A stretch of DNA of 64,000 bases from Topomyia yanbarensis (GCF_030247195.1 NC_080670.1:159600580-159664579), one strand, 5' to 3'; shown: positions 44,721-56,700, numbered from the stretch's first letter. The notes: generated from the letters alone by a model not told the origin. A program made the numbers and translations.

Positions 44721-44823
44721 CGCTTGTACTGTTTACATGGACTTAGAAAAATTCTTTACGATTTGCTTCGAGCGAATCTAGTCGTCCACAAATTTTTCTA
44801 AGTCCATGTAAACAGTACAAGCG
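44721..44823. repeat. Perfect 33-bp inverted repeat with 37-bp loop
   Basis: CGCTTGTACTGTTTACATGG with ACTTAGAAAAATT (44721-44753) is exactly complemented at 44791-44823. The loop contains AGCGAATCTAGTCG. It lies 33 bp before the P-like element. No ORF crosses it. Confidence 0.85.
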
Positions 44824-44856
44824 AACTGTCAAGAAAAGTGAGGTTAACTGTGTCAG

Positions 44857-45892
44857 CTAGGATAGGATCCGCCAGCTGGCTTCTTCTTATATTTTACTAA
44901 TCCCTGTTGAAAACGACATACCCCCACTCGACCAATGTTGCCAAAATATTTGTTTTGTTTCGGTCGTATATTTGTTCTGATTAAAATATTCTATATTATG
45001 TACCAATTTCATGGAAAAATCAAAGATTTAGTCTTTATATCCGCATTTAAACGATCATAACGTTTTTTTTCATCGGAATACAGCAAAACAAAATAATATA
45101 TATTCGTTGTTGGACATTACGAAAAATATCTTCACGCCTCTTCATTTTTGTAAGTTGCTTTCTGAGTCAAGCAACCTCTGTCACAAGAATAATTTTCTCT
45201 GTTCGGATTTATTTTAAATATTCTAAAACTACTTTTCTGCAAGGTTTAATTTTTGTTTTGGAGGAATGTATAGGTTTTTACATGTGATTGTTTCGGAGAA
45301 AACAGCAGTAGAAAATACACTCTCCTATTTACACCGATGATCGATTCAGTTGAAAACTGTAAAATTCAACTGTATCGATAATACCAAAGGAAGAACAAGA
45401 AGCGACTTCCGGGATAACTTTCTCCCTGTTTGCTCAGTACTTCCAATTTACTCGGTACTGGAACAAAGACAATTTTTACATGATGTTCAAAATATTTTCA
45501 TACTTACGCTACACAGCCTGTTGATTTCGAAAAGAGGCATTTCCGCATTACTCCGCACACAGAACAGAATCCACGATAACCGCGCTACCGGATCTCTCGG
45601 GAATTTCAGTTCTGGATAATATGTTTGATTTCGTCTGCCAAATAATGCCTGCACTTCATAATTACAGACGGATGTTATAGAAAGAAAGCGGTATCTCGAG
45701 AAAACAAAAAAATCAACACGGTAAACAATCGTCGTTTTATGTTTGATATCACAATATGACAACACTTCCAAGCAGCCCTTTTGTACTTTTAGTTTCCAAG
45801 CCGAAGGTTTGCCTATGTCACTTTCGTCCAATCACGAGCTGGTTCAGAATTGGTTCAAAAACAGAAGACAGAGCTGGCGGATCCTATCCTAG
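44857..45892 (-). mobile_element. Deleted P-like (THAP) transposon with 8-bp TSD
   Basis: Twenty-one-base-pair perfect TIRs beginning CTAGGATAGGATCCGCCAGC stand at both ends. The flanks are TGTGTCAG at 44849-44856 and 45893-45900, an 8-bp duplication as made by P-superfamily (and hAT) transposases. Inside, the right part encodes a THAP-like domain on the minus strand, which favours P. The remaining 600 bp lacks a transposase core, so the element is an internal deletion product. Confidence 0.75.
45508..45831 (-). pseudogene. THAP-domain transposase start, truncated, with candidate intron
   Basis: The minus-strand frame contains SVCNYEVQALFGRRN, TYYPELKFPRDPVARLSW and NAEMPLFEINRLCS. This fits a THAP zinc finger (C-x-C, FP, W, then C-x2-H) with the last His expected after a splice. 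Indeed a donor AGC|GTAAGT occurs at 45507 and TTGTTCCAG at 45458 would end a 50-nt intron. After it, only a few residues follow before a stop, so the protein is broken. One of the first two Cys also seems lost. Confidence 0.6.
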
Positions 45893-45900
45893 TGTGTCAG

Positions 45901-46555
45901 TAAAGAACCTAATATTCAGTGACGCAGCTGAAAACGTCAAACGAACAAACCGCCCATTCATCCATGCAGATTTTCATTCGTCTCCGATTGTTACACGAAG
46001 CGACCGTATCAAAGTAGGCCCTGGCACAATATAAGCGATGATGATTGTTGTTTCATATGCTTTACCGGCATTTGAAAACATTTTCCTAGATAGTAATTAG
46101 TGAATTAAATATATTGTACGATATTCAACTGAATGAATAATACGGATATTTGAATGATATTTCTATTCACCGCGAGTCACATCAGGTTCATTTTAAGCCG
46201 TCAAAAAAGAGCTTCGATTATTTTTAACTCTGCTCTGGACAAATGGTTATATCTGCTATCCTTCAGCTGTATCGAAAATATGTTCGGACTTTCTGGAAAA
46301 ACCCCACTTGCATATATTTGTAATCTGTCGCTACAGTAGCAAACGTTTTCTGGAGATTAGAAATGAAATACAAGAGATTAGAAAGAAATACAAGAAAGTT
46401 GACAAATGCAACACTAGGAGTCGAATCCAAAGTGTTTGAATCAATCATCAACGATGCGTTGTTGTCTGCTTGTTGACATTACTTCAGTACATCTCAACAG
46501 TTCGGCCGAGTCGAGTCCCGTCAGCTTCACGTCATTTTTAACGGAACAAATGTTC
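45901..46555. other. Unassigned sequence
   Basis: Open frames without recognisable domains; no repeat ends seen. Confidence 0.3.
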
Positions 46556-46872
46556 AGACACACTTAATTTAAATTACTGGGTACAGTAAAATTTTGCTGG
46601 GGTTTTGAACAGTAAACCGTTCGGTAATCAATTCAGTAAAACAATTTGGTACCGAACTCTCCGCAATCCGTTCTATCCAAACGTTAAAAAACACTGGTCA
46701 GTCAGCATGGCGACTTGACAGATGATTTGCTGTACCTGTTTTGTAAGTTTTTGACGAGGTTCGGTAACGTTGGTACAATTTTGCCGAAAAAGCAGTCAGT
46801 ATATTACTGGATAATGTTCATGTACCGAAAAAAAACAGAAGAGCTGATAAATTTAGTGAAAAATATTGCGGC
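46556..46872. mobile_element. TIR element, copy 2 of the 10791 family, truncated on the right
   Basis: It begins GACACACTTAATTTAAATTA and follows copy 1 nearly base for base up to TGAAAAATATTGCG at about 46871, with small indels. It then switches abruptly to LINE reverse transcriptase sequence. The right TIR is missing. Confidence 0.75.
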
Positions 46873-47830
46873 GACTTTTAATAGAGTTAATCATAAGATA
46901 CTGATAACAAAGCTTGCTAAACTACGGTGTTCTACAAGATTCTGGCATTGGCCTCGTTCCTGCCTTGTACACCGTGAAGTCGTTGTTCAAATGGGCGATA
47001 TTGTTACAGAATTCTTTTTCAGCACCTCTGGAGTTCCTCAAGATAGTACGCTAGGTCCGCTGCTTTTTTCACTGTTTGTGAACGATGTGGTTTTCTTTCT
47101 AAGACGTGGAGGAAAACTGTTTTCGCCAACGATCTAATTTTTTTTTCTTATTTTTCGGAACGAAGCCGATTGCCGTGAGTTACAGCATTTTATACCTTTT
47201 ATAACTAGTTTGTATGAAACATGATAGTCCTTAGTGTTGCAAAATGTTTTCTCGTCAGCTATTATCGCACGAGAAGTATGCTTACCTTCAACTATAACAT
47301 CGCAGGAACTCAGCTACAATGCGTTGACCACGTGAATTATCTAGGAGTCATTCTAGATGAAAGGCTAATGAGCACTCATGTCTCATCGACAAAGCTAATC
47401 GATTTCTGGGATTTATTTTTAAAATTTTCAACAGATTTGGGGATGCTCTGTGTTTCAAGGCTCTTTGTTGCTCACTGGAGTGCCCACAGTTGGAATTTGC
47501 AAACGTCGTTTGATATCCTTATGAAGCTACGTGGAGCCATAGGATTGAAGAAAGCCAACGTAAATTCGTGCGATATGCGTTACTATGTAGTCATCAAAAT
47601 GGCGTCAAAACAAAAGGAGCAAGCTTTGCCGATATAATAAAAGTGTTAGGGGCATGTTTGCGACAACCACGAAGCCTTGATCGGAGAAAATTCGGGAGCC
47701 ACAGCATTATCAAAAAATGGGCAGTGGAATCCCAATCTCTCGGACAGATTATCGTAAACAATCTGGGCAAGTTGTCTAGAACTGTGCCAAAAGACAGCTT
47801 CAAAAATGTTTAATAGACTTTCGAAGAAAT
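46873..47830 (+). mobile_element. Jockey/CR1-like LINE reverse transcriptase, C-terminal half
   Basis: The plus strand reads FNRVNHKILITKLAKL, TSGVPQDSTLGPLLFSLFVN (QG changed to QD), then in shifted frames VDHVNYLGVILDERL, and in another frame LECPQLEFANVVW-like and RYALLCSHQNG. It ends near LSRTVPKDSFKNV at 47813. The FADD box is damaged (FSPTI). The 5' half is missing at the junction with the TIR element copy. Confidence 0.8.
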
Positions 47831-50800
47831 TTTTTTGAATTCTGAATGCACTCTTATTCTGCGCGGTATGTTGTGCGAAACGACAAATCTCACTCTACGT
47901 GACTGTTCTCACCAGATTCTGAGAGTTTAAAACTTGCTTAAAACTATCTTTGTGCGTGAAGACCACAAAACCAATAACTAAATTAATCTGGAATTTGCGT
48001 TTCCACTTTGTCTCATCAGAATCCGACACTAACTTAGTGACAGGACTAAGCTAGCGCCGGTTAGATGGTTACAAAGATTATTCAAGCCAGGCTTTGACGC
48101 TCGGCCAGTGACGGGATATTCTGTTTGGGCTCTTAGACCTCTAGGCCACAGCTAGTTTCCACGCTGTCTAGCTATTATGGTCATTCGATGCGGCACCGAA
48201 CAAACTATATGCCCCAAAAGAGAACGCCGAAAATTACCGAATAAACGGATGAATACATTACCGAAATAGCGTGACGAAAACACAAACTAATCCTGCTTGC
48301 GCACATCATTGTAGCAACGCAGTGTCCGATACTGATTGATCTGTCAAATCCATGACCTACTTGTTCGAAGCAAAACAACACCGGGGTAAAATGTTAAATC
48401 GGATTATTGCTAGCACTCTGTAGCACCGGGCACCGAAAATAGCAACCGTACTGCAACAGGGATCATCGTCGTGTCTAGTCGGCGAAGATGAAACAGATCC
48501 GTCCGTGTTAAGTTTGATGTTTTACAGACGGACTTTACTCCTGTATGAGCCAACAAAAGCACAATGTCGAATTTGAGATGAAGCGAGCGATAGGCACTAC
48601 CTGAGTTTTCTAGAAGTGCAACAGGCTGATGGATTGGGACGAATTTATGCAAATATAGTTAGGTAGATTTTTTTAGGATATGTTCCACCTGTATATTGTG
48701 CAAGTGTAGCGTATAATTCAGTATGGGATGTATGGAATTCAATTAACGCATGTGAATGGGTGGAATATGAGAAAAGGTGAATCTTTAGTTATGGCTTACA
48801 GAGCATGAATGATTTTTAAACGGAGGAAATGTATTGTTCCAGTAGCAATGTGTATTTTGGATTATTTGAACAGAAGAAACTAGCCGACATGTTATTAACA
48901 GTTGAAGAAGTACTTTGAGGTTTAATCCCAGTTTTTACACGAAAGACTCAATAAGAGAAACTGAGTATGTCAGCCATCCTAGAAGATTTGAATTACACAG
49001 TTCTTATCTGATTTAAGTTGAGTCTTCATGACAATTAATTATATTTTATCATTAGTCCTAATATGCTAGATAACTTTAAAGACGTTTGTTTCTAAATTTT
49101 TTATGATTTTTTCTCCGAAATTCTCAATTATTACAGAAATAACTGATGATATGAATAATAATAGATACTACACACAAAGAGCTAAACAGATTATTGTCAC
49201 ATGACTCTTCGGATAGCCCAAAGCCATATTTTTTATATGAAAATCAAAACCCAATTTCAGTTAGCACCGCCATAGGCAACGAAAAAAATCCATTCAGTAG
49301 CAATCATAGATCCGATTACATCAAAATATTTGGAGAAAATAAAATCCGACACCTCCTAACAAGAACTATCGCAACTTTTAGAAGATGAAGGGAATGGGGT
49401 CGAATTGAAAAATGGAAGTAAAAAAAGGCCAGAGAATGACAGTTGGAATTGCCATAGTAGGGAGACATCTGCTGGCGGAACGGCACAACTCGCAAGCGCA
49501 CTCGATATTACCAGCGGGTGGCCTTCGTTAGAAGGGGTGAATTATTATATGTACAATTGTATTATTCGATTCGGGAGAGAGAGAAAAAATTCACGCTGTA
49601 ACTCCTTCGCTCTCAATTGTAATCGAAAGTAACAAAACAAACACAGCATGAAGCTGTTAATTCCAACGCTGCCAGAGGCCCCTCTAATCGAATCTGAAAG
49701 GCTTTGAAGCGAAAACTGTACATTTTTAAGAAAATTAGATTAACATTGAATTGATAGAAATTATCGGAAAGGGGAAAATGGATTCAAGCTGGGTTTGCTG
49801 TAGTTTTGTGAAGTGTATTTCTTATTCAATGCGGAATAAGTCCTGTTTTGCTTTTAAAACTAAACAAAATCTACTCGAGCATGAAGTAGTTAATTTAGCG
49901 AATAAACTTTCTATTCAAGGTACTATAGGTACAATTTAAAAGTTTTATCCTGTGTCTAAGGCGTAGTATTATAAAACTAAACATCTGATAAGTTTTAAAT
50001 TCCATGTGCAAACATAAATTTGAAATTACCCACTTTCAGGGCCATGTTTACACATATTTGGGTAGATTTGCTCGAGTTAGTGACCCCTTATAAGTGTCTA
50101 CAATTTTCGAAAATGTAAATAGAATGGGAAGCACACTGCTCACCCCTCATCGAAAAGTTATTCGCAAAAAGACCAGACTTCAGTTGGACCGATGTCGATA
50201 GGATTCATTCAATTCATTTGTGACAGGAAAAATTACGTTCCCTTCAATACTCAATAAATAAATTGATCCATCATTACACGCGTAGCTCTAGAATGCAGAT
50301 ACATACGCTACTACTGTTCATTCCCAGCGGCGGGTCCTCCTCTGGGTCTTTTGTGTGCAAGCAATTTTTGACCTTCTCAGCGGGAGGTGTCTCGCCTGTT
50401 TATTTTTTTGTATGTTGGAAGTAACGATTTCTAAATCTCTGTGATAGAGTCCTCATAGGGAGAATTTAGTTAAAGCTACAATTTTATCGTCAGTTCGGCT
50501 GGAATCTCGTATGTGTTCGAGTGTTAATTTATACCGTACCTAGATGATTCTATTTCTAGAACAATTTAAATAACCTTAAACATCACAACAGTTCTTTTCC
50601 GATGTGTAATAATCTATTTTGGATTGTCGTAAGCTAGGAATACAGTTCAACATACATAGTGGATAAATTTTGTGCTAAGACTTTGGGAGAGGGGGGAGTG
50701 ATTTAATATAATTACTAGAAGTACAGTTTAGCTTTCTGCTAATTTTGTAAGGCAATGTAATTTAAGGGGAAGTTCTCATACAATAATTTGATATTTTTTT

Positions 50801-50863
50801 CTTTGCATTTTTGAAAGGTATAACTGTCTATATTGTTTTAAACGGGCGTCCTGGTCGCCATGG
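47831..50863. other. Mostly unassigned sequence; dispersed repeat block at 48014-48062
   Basis: The block CATCAGAATCCGACACTAAC with AAGCTAGCGCCGG repeats that at 22587. Otherwise only short ORFs without domains (for example minus 48410-48652, plus 49405-49632). Confidence 0.35.
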
Positions 50864-51346
50864 GACGTTCTCGTGGATTTAACAACACACTATGGACTGG
50901 CGATCAAAAGCCACCCCGACTCTGCTGCGAACATGAAGGATGCTATATGAGCAACTTGTTTTCCACAAGTGTTCAACTGATAAGGATCCGAGGCGTATGA
51001 AGTGTCCAGAAGGTGTCAACAGGTGCGGTGGAGGCGAAAGGCGAGCTGGCTTCATTCGAACATGACCATACTCTTCAAAAGATCGTTGCCATCAAACCTG
51101 TTGTAGGAGGCTTTTTCCGCAGATGATTTGCGGGCTGCAGCGGTGTACTGGAGGAAATACCCAGAATTCCAATGAACGTCTCAATGGGTGTGTGTGGAGA
51201 CTGGTTCTATAACATTTGCATTCTGCTTCTCAAACTATAGAAAGTGTCACTTGTATAGCGACAGACATGTTCAATGAAGGAAGCTCGTCATTGCTGAAGA
51301 CTATGAAAGCGCTGGGAGTTGCTGTTGGGTCTAAAGCAGCCCATTT
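50864..51346 (+). mobile_element. Remnant of a widespread insect transposon ORF (uncertain DDE family)
   Basis: Across frameshifts the plus strand gives THYGLAIKSHPDSAANMKDA-I-(stop)-AT, then HKCSTDKDPRRMKCPEGVNR, AGELASFEHDHTLP-like, AAIKP, LSADDLLRR, NSNERLNGCVWR and MFNEGSSSLLKTMKALGVAV. The order TNYYGxAIR, CPxGxxSWC, AIKPIxxDL, NNESLNxxxW and FNxG is shared by a large family of uncharacterised transposon proteins in insects and other animals. Stops and frameshifts show decay. I cannot assign a superfamily with certainty. Confidence 0.55.
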
Positions 51347-51689
51347 CAAATTCTCTCGATTTTGGCTTTTTTTAGCGGGGGTTCGCCGTTTTGTATTTCG
51401 AAAAACGGACTTCAGATTCGTAACCAGCTATGTCCAAAACTCATAATTCCACGTAATTGTTACAAAATAATGATATCCTACCTCGAATTATTCAACGAAA
51501 GTGTTCTCAAAACTTTAAACACGTTCGTCTAAAAACATGATTTTTCGAAACTGCGTTCAATATAAAGACTTCATCTTTTGATCTCTCGAAACAAAACCTT
51601 TTTCATTAGAGGAATGACCTGTAACATCTAAAAAAAATTTGTTATCACTATTTTTAGTGAAAGGTTAAAGTGGAAAAAGGGGTAAAATA
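51347..51689. other. Unassigned sequence
   Basis: No feature supported. Confidence 0.35.
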
Positions 51690-52026
51690 TAATGTCGCCT
51701 GCCAGGTCCGAACGTAGATCGCAGAAAGAAAGGGAAGGAATGTTAGTCCGATACTTGCTTTTGTTAGAGGCCGTATATACTACTGCGCACTCCACAACAA
51801 GTATCCCGGGAAGAGGGATATTTGTTAGTATAGAAGTTGGATTCTACTTCTTCATTACCAACGCCAGAGAGGTGGCTCCACTATCTGGACTAGATATCGA
51901 TCCATCAACCCATGGACCGGGGACCAATAACTTCAGAAAAATCTTAACGACCTCGGTTAGGATTGAACCCAGACCAACTGGAATGAGTTGCGGTCACGCT
52001 TACCACTCAACCATCGGAGCCGCTTG
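51690..52026 (-). mobile_element. tRNA-derived SINE of a second family
   Basis: On the minus strand the 5' end GCGGCTCCGATGGTTGAGTG then GTAAGCGTGACCGC carries the A box, and GGTTCAATCCTAACC carries the B box about 35 bp later. A SINE body of about 260 bp follows. The tRNA-like part resembles a Leu/Ser-type head but lacks a matching 3' acceptor stem, so it is not a tRNA gene. The 3' boundary is approximate. Confidence 0.7.
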
Positions 52027-53936
52027 AGTCGATCTCCATTTACTTTATATTAAAACGCCTTGTGATAGGCATGTTATAACTGAAATATCTCGTTAAATAC
52101 CTTTTGGTTCAAGTATAAAACATTTATTGGTTGGATTTATTGAAAGGGGTTTTAACATAAACGGTCGACGCTTAAAGTAAAATTAATTTGTTTCTAACAA
52201 TAGAATAAAATACAAGTTAAAGAATAATAAAAATATTGCAAAAAATGTTCCACTGAGCTCCTGCGAAAATGCAACTTTTTTTATATAATATTTGTTCCAT
52301 GCATCGAATAATTTCCAAGTTATCAGTGATTGAAAAATGCTTAATTTTAAAAACTTAAATAGTTAAAAAAATATTAACTTGGAGAAAAATATCATTCAGC
52401 CGAAAAATGAATGCGTACCGATTGTTTTTCGCTAAAGAATTTTTGTAGAAATAAAAATTTGGGTTGTAGGTTTTAAGTGTACATAAAACAATATCTTGTG
52501 ATAAGTACTGAAATGTTCATCATTTCAAACTAGAACGTAAATACTTTGCACTATCGATTCCTTGTTAAATGACCGCTGCTCGGTTCCTCGATTGGACGTA
52601 AACGTGTTGTGAACACAATTAGCCCTACCGTACGTTCACCCAGTGGTTATCTGTTGGGCCCTCTGGTCAGTTTGGTTCAACCTCCTCGCTAAGGATATGA
52701 CCAGTTTATTGGTTCATCCAAGCAGTACCGAGAGACCTAGTTTGGGCTTGCCTCGGCGCAGCGTGACGGGTAAATTGCATTTTTCTCACCCCAACAAGGG
52801 CGTAACCTCAATTTCTCTGCTTCGATGCGCCTCAGCAAATGTGTGAATACCTGTAGCATGACGGACCCAAAAACGTTACAGTTATAATTATGGACCTGAA
52901 GCTGTTCTTCAATAAACGTGAATGCTTGTACCGTACACATGAAATTTTGTGCCAGAGGGAAATTCCTGCTGATCGACGGGAAAACCTACCAGCAGGATTC
53001 TGCACCGTTTGACATTTGGAACAAAGTAAACGGTAGTGTTTTCCCGTCGTGAGCTATGATTTTGTTGATTAAAAAGTTATTGGAAAAGGGTACCGCGCGC
53101 GAAATGGCCACCAACGGCGTGGCGCAGATGTTGAATCGTACCGACACCGCTGCTGGTGCACTCTCGCAGTCACATAATGAACACAAGAAGCAGAAAAAAA
53201 ACAGATTTAGAGTCAGGCGAGAAGAATTAATGGGGAATATTTAAACATCATAAACAATCATCCTATGGTAGACGTAACAGAGACAAGAATGCTATAAAAA
53301 GTTTAATCGTTTCACAACAAACTTCACATTTGCTTTGCATAGATGCACCTTCTATCCGCCTGAGTGAACATAAATCATCATCTGTTTCCAATGATCATGT
53401 TTAACATTTGACATGATCCTCTTGCTTTGTCTTCTTTCTTCTGCTGTGCGAGCAATTTAGGGAATTAGTTTTCAACTTCGGAACTGCTCCAAACTCAGGC
53501 TAATGCGCGGCGGCTTCTATACATGCTTTGTAAGACAGCAGTTGTTTACGTTTGTCGAAGTAACTGTTTTCATGTAAACTTGAGGGGCCTACAAAAGAAC
53601 ACATAGTCCCATAGTTTTACGATGGTTACATTATTTTCTGGAAACGTTTCAATTCGTGCTGTATAATATGTTTTGTGCTGTCTTCAACTTTTCTAATGGA
53701 TTGACAAAATGTTACACTTTGTGCATTAGCAGATATGACCCATTCAGTTTTTGGACGATTCTATCTCGGGCTTAAATCACAGGTACGGTTTTTTATAATA
53801 TCAGTTTGACTTGTTGTTTTTTACAATTTGGTCGCTCTGGTTTCTGGAAATTGATTCCGTAAGCTATTTAGACACTTACCGTATGCGTGATATTGTTTGG
53901 AGCAATGCAAAAATTAAAAAAAAAATCATATGTTGC
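52027..53936. other. Unassigned sequence with protein-like short ORFs
   Basis: At 52940-53040 the plus frame MKFCARGKFLLIDGKTYQQD continues SAPFDIWNKVNGSVFPS and stops. In the next frame, 53056-53244 reads KKLLEKGTAREMATNGVAQM and ends KKNRFRVRREELMGNI. Minus-strand frames are open here too (52986-53186). The composition looks coding but I recognise no family; it may be an old transposon or pseudogene. Confidence 0.25.
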
Positions 53937-53940
53937 TTAA

Positions 53941-54140
53941 GGTTGAACAGTGAATGGGCAAAAATCGAAAACGAAAAAACAGTTGTTTTCCACACCGTGT
54001 GTTAGATCTTCAAGAAAATCAATCAGCTTATGTAGAATGTTGTTACAGCACTGCTGATTGATTTTTATGAAGATCTAACACACGGTGTGGAAGAAAACTG
54101 CTTTTTTTGTTTTCGGTTTTTGCCCATTCTCTGCCCAACC
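53941..54140. mobile_element. Palindromic TTAA-flanked element, copy 1
   Basis: A near-complete palindrome of 200 bp: GGTTGAACAGTGAATGGGCA at the left against GGTTGGGCAGAGAATGGGCA from the right, then AAAACGAAAA, CACACCGTGTGTTAGATCTT and AAATCAATCAGC on both arms. TTAA flanks at 53937-53940 and 54141-54144. Loop of roughly 25 bp. Copy 2 is at 61667-61865. Confidence 0.85.
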
Positions 54141-54144
54141 TTAA

Positions 54145-55000
54145 AGTCCTATTACGCTTCCGGAATGCACGATAGATTCTAATAATGTAGTGCGAGTCCA
54201 TATCTCTCCAGGTACGGGTCAATGTTTTTCTGAGGCTTGCTGCACTTGAGTGGTGTTCATTTATTCTCTCACTTTTCACCTGACCCGTATTAGTCTACAT
54301 GCAATGTTATTGTGGTTGTGTTGGAAAAGCCCATCTTAAGATTCACTCGGAAGCAGACCTCGAATGCGCATAAAACCATCATCATTTCGTACGCATTGCG
54401 CACATGATTACAATGATCTCACATTGAAATTTTTCAAAATTACATGGCATAAAACATTAAAAGAACATTTCAAAAATATTTTAACTTAATTTGATATACT
54501 AAGTCAGTCTCCCACGTATTCTTTTTTGAAAACAAGCTTTTATGATACGCCAACATGAATAATCCAATGGATTACGATCGGGATCGGGTGGTGGCCTCAT
54601 ATTCTTAGCTCAGAATGACAGATGTTCCCGATACCACTTCTCAGGTGTGGCACGGCTATAGTTATAGCTAACATGTATGCAACAAAAACAAGACATTGCT
54701 TTGCGTTGCGTAAGCACGGTATGCTTCGTAGATTGTAGAGTGATGACTCTTGAGGAACAATGTTCGGGAATTACAATTGTCCCAGTCCAAGCGTGATCTT
54801 GGCCTAAGTGCCACCATTGCAGACTACGACCATTTTAAACCGTAACTTGGGATTGTAAAGGAAGTGTTAATGTGGTGCTTACTTAACGGAGGGCCCCGAC
54901 TCAGTGACACTTCCATAAGTATAACGGATTGGGTGGTGGGTCGGTATTTAGTCAGGATTCACTTCAAGGAAGCGATGCGACTGAAAATGTAATTTTATAT
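54145..55000. other. Unassigned sequence
   Basis: No feature supported. Confidence 0.35.
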
Positions 55001-55219
55001 TGGGGGCCGTACACAAATGACGTAGCATTTTTTTCGGCGATTTTCGACCCCTCCCTGCCCCTCGTAGCATTTGGTCACAACATTCTAACCACCCCCTTGT
55101 AAATAATGTAATTCCCAATTTCCCTCCTCTCCCTAGTAATAACCGTGGTTTTATGGCACTCTTGAAGCCCTTCTTAAAACTTAGAATGCACTTGCAGTGT
55201 GCTATAAAACTAGAAATGC

Positions 55220-55833
55220 AAACTCACTTTTAAGGATAACATTGAAGGAATCCAAACAAAATGCAACAAATATATAAAATGTTTATACCCTCTTATAAAT
55301 AGGAATTCTAGGCTCTGCCTAAAGAACAAACTATTAATTTATAAACAAATATTTAGACCGGCAATGCTATATGCAGTGCCAATCTGGGCAAGTTGTGCTA
55401 CTAGGAAGAAAACGCTTCAAAGGATTCAGAATAAAATTCTGAAAATGATTTTGAAGCGTCCTCCCTGGTTTAGCACAAATGAGTTGCACAGAATTGCAAA
55501 CAGAGAAACATTAGAAATTATGACGAACAGTATTATAAGCAACTTCCGACAAAAATCGTTGCAATCTTCAATTGCAACGATTAGCTCTCTTTATAGTTTA
55601 TAAGTTAGTTTATAAGATTTGTTTAGCTCCTTATTCAGAAGACAAGTAGGTTTATAACATCCTACTGAAAAAAAATACTTAACTGCGAAAGCATATTATA
55701 ATTTAATAATAATTAACTGAATCATGTAAACAATAGGGATGAAAAGTCACCACTTGTGGCTGAACACCCAATATACTAAATTAGAAATGTAATGGAAACA
55801 AAACAATATAATCAAATAGAAAATAATATAAAA
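55220..55833 (+). mobile_element. 5'-truncated Jockey-like LINE, frame intact, 14-bp TSD
   Basis: From 55223 an uninterrupted frame reads LTFKDNIEGIQTKCNKYIKC, then NKLLIYKQIFRPAMLYAVPI and LQRIQNKILKMILKRPPWFS, the C-terminal end of Jockey-type ORF2, to TAA at 55601. A short 3' UTR and A-rich end follow. AAAACTAGAAATGC flanks both sides (55206-55219 and 55834-55847). The intact frame and exact TSD suggest a fairly recent insertion. Confidence 0.88.
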
Positions 55834-56265
55834 AAAACTAGAAATGCTACTTGGGCTGCAAAGCGACCGGTGAATGAAAAAAAAAATACAATTCTTTTAA
55901 AGATATGTCCCTAAAAACCGTTTGCGGATTTTATCATTATAACAGCAAAATGCGTACAAAATAAACCCATTCCATATCGATTCTCAACCTGGAAGTCGTT
56001 TCTGGGAGTCCGCGGAGAAAAATATATTTTCCGAGCGCAGATGGAAATTTCAATTCTTGTTTCCAAACTGAAAAAAACGTATTGACAGCATACAAAATCG
56101 ATGTTTATCCGTGGGGGTCCGCAGCAACCCAGAGCGATTTCTAAGGGGTCGGTGGTACGAAAAAAGTTGAGAACCGCTGCTATAAAGCATACGTTCATGT
56201 ATATTACTAAATTTTGTTTGGCTGAATCAGAAGAGCATTAGCAAGATTAGCTAACTAATGTACTG

Positions 56266-56335
56266 CCCATGATCGCAAACCTGTCCCATAAAGATAGGAA
56301 ATCGCATAGAAACGGGACAAATTTGCGATCATGGG
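56266..56335. repeat. Hairpin: CCCATGATCGCAAA inverted repeat
   Basis: CCCATGATCGCAAA (56266-56279) pairs with TTTGCGATCATGGG (56322-56335); CTGTCCC/GGGACA extend the stem imperfectly. Confidence 0.7.
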
Positions 56336-56700
56336 TGTAACAAGTGTAACAAGTTAAATTCGCAATACAAAGTCTTTTCGTTTTTTAGCGAGCTTACAAT
56401 TTAGCGAATAAATAAACGTACTACCTGGAAAGTAGCTGATGTGAATTAAAATTTATTTCTCTTGGGAATGAAGAAACATTGAATTGTTTTCTCTGATCAA
56501 TGGGTTTCGATGCTCGACAACAAATTTGAACTTAATGCTACGCCGTACAACTTTTAACCCTACCCTCCCCCTCGTCACACTTCGTCGCAAATTTGGTATA
56601 GCTTCCCTACCCCTAAAATTCTACGTCATTTATGCACGACCCATTGTAGAAGTTTTGTATTTATGTCTGAATAGTTTACTGATGGATTTTAATAAATTTA

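Larger units (their letters stand above)
55001..56646. mobile_element. TIR element with GGGCCGTACACAAATGACGT ends, interrupted by a LINE
   Basis: The left end GGGGGCCGTACACAAATGAC and the right end in reverse AATGGGTCGTGCATAAATGA both continue GTAG. C-rich blocks CCCTCCCTGCCCCTCGT (left) and CCCTACCCCTAAAATT/CCCTCCCCCTCGTC (right) are internal. A LINE fragment lies at 55220-55833 and a hairpin at 56266-56335. No transposase found. Confidence 0.55.

Noticed and set aside
45812..45892. Plus-strand frame with LVQNWFKNRRQSWR, like a homeodomain recognition helix
   Set aside because: The last part is encoded by the TIR of the P-like element, there is no helix 1 or 2 in frame upstream, and the frame stops at once. 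The match is striking but best taken as chance until searched.
53070..53244. Frame ending KKNRFRVRREELMGNI as a host exon
   Set aside because: It looks protein-like but lacks a splice acceptor that I trust and has open frames on the other strand; left unassigned.
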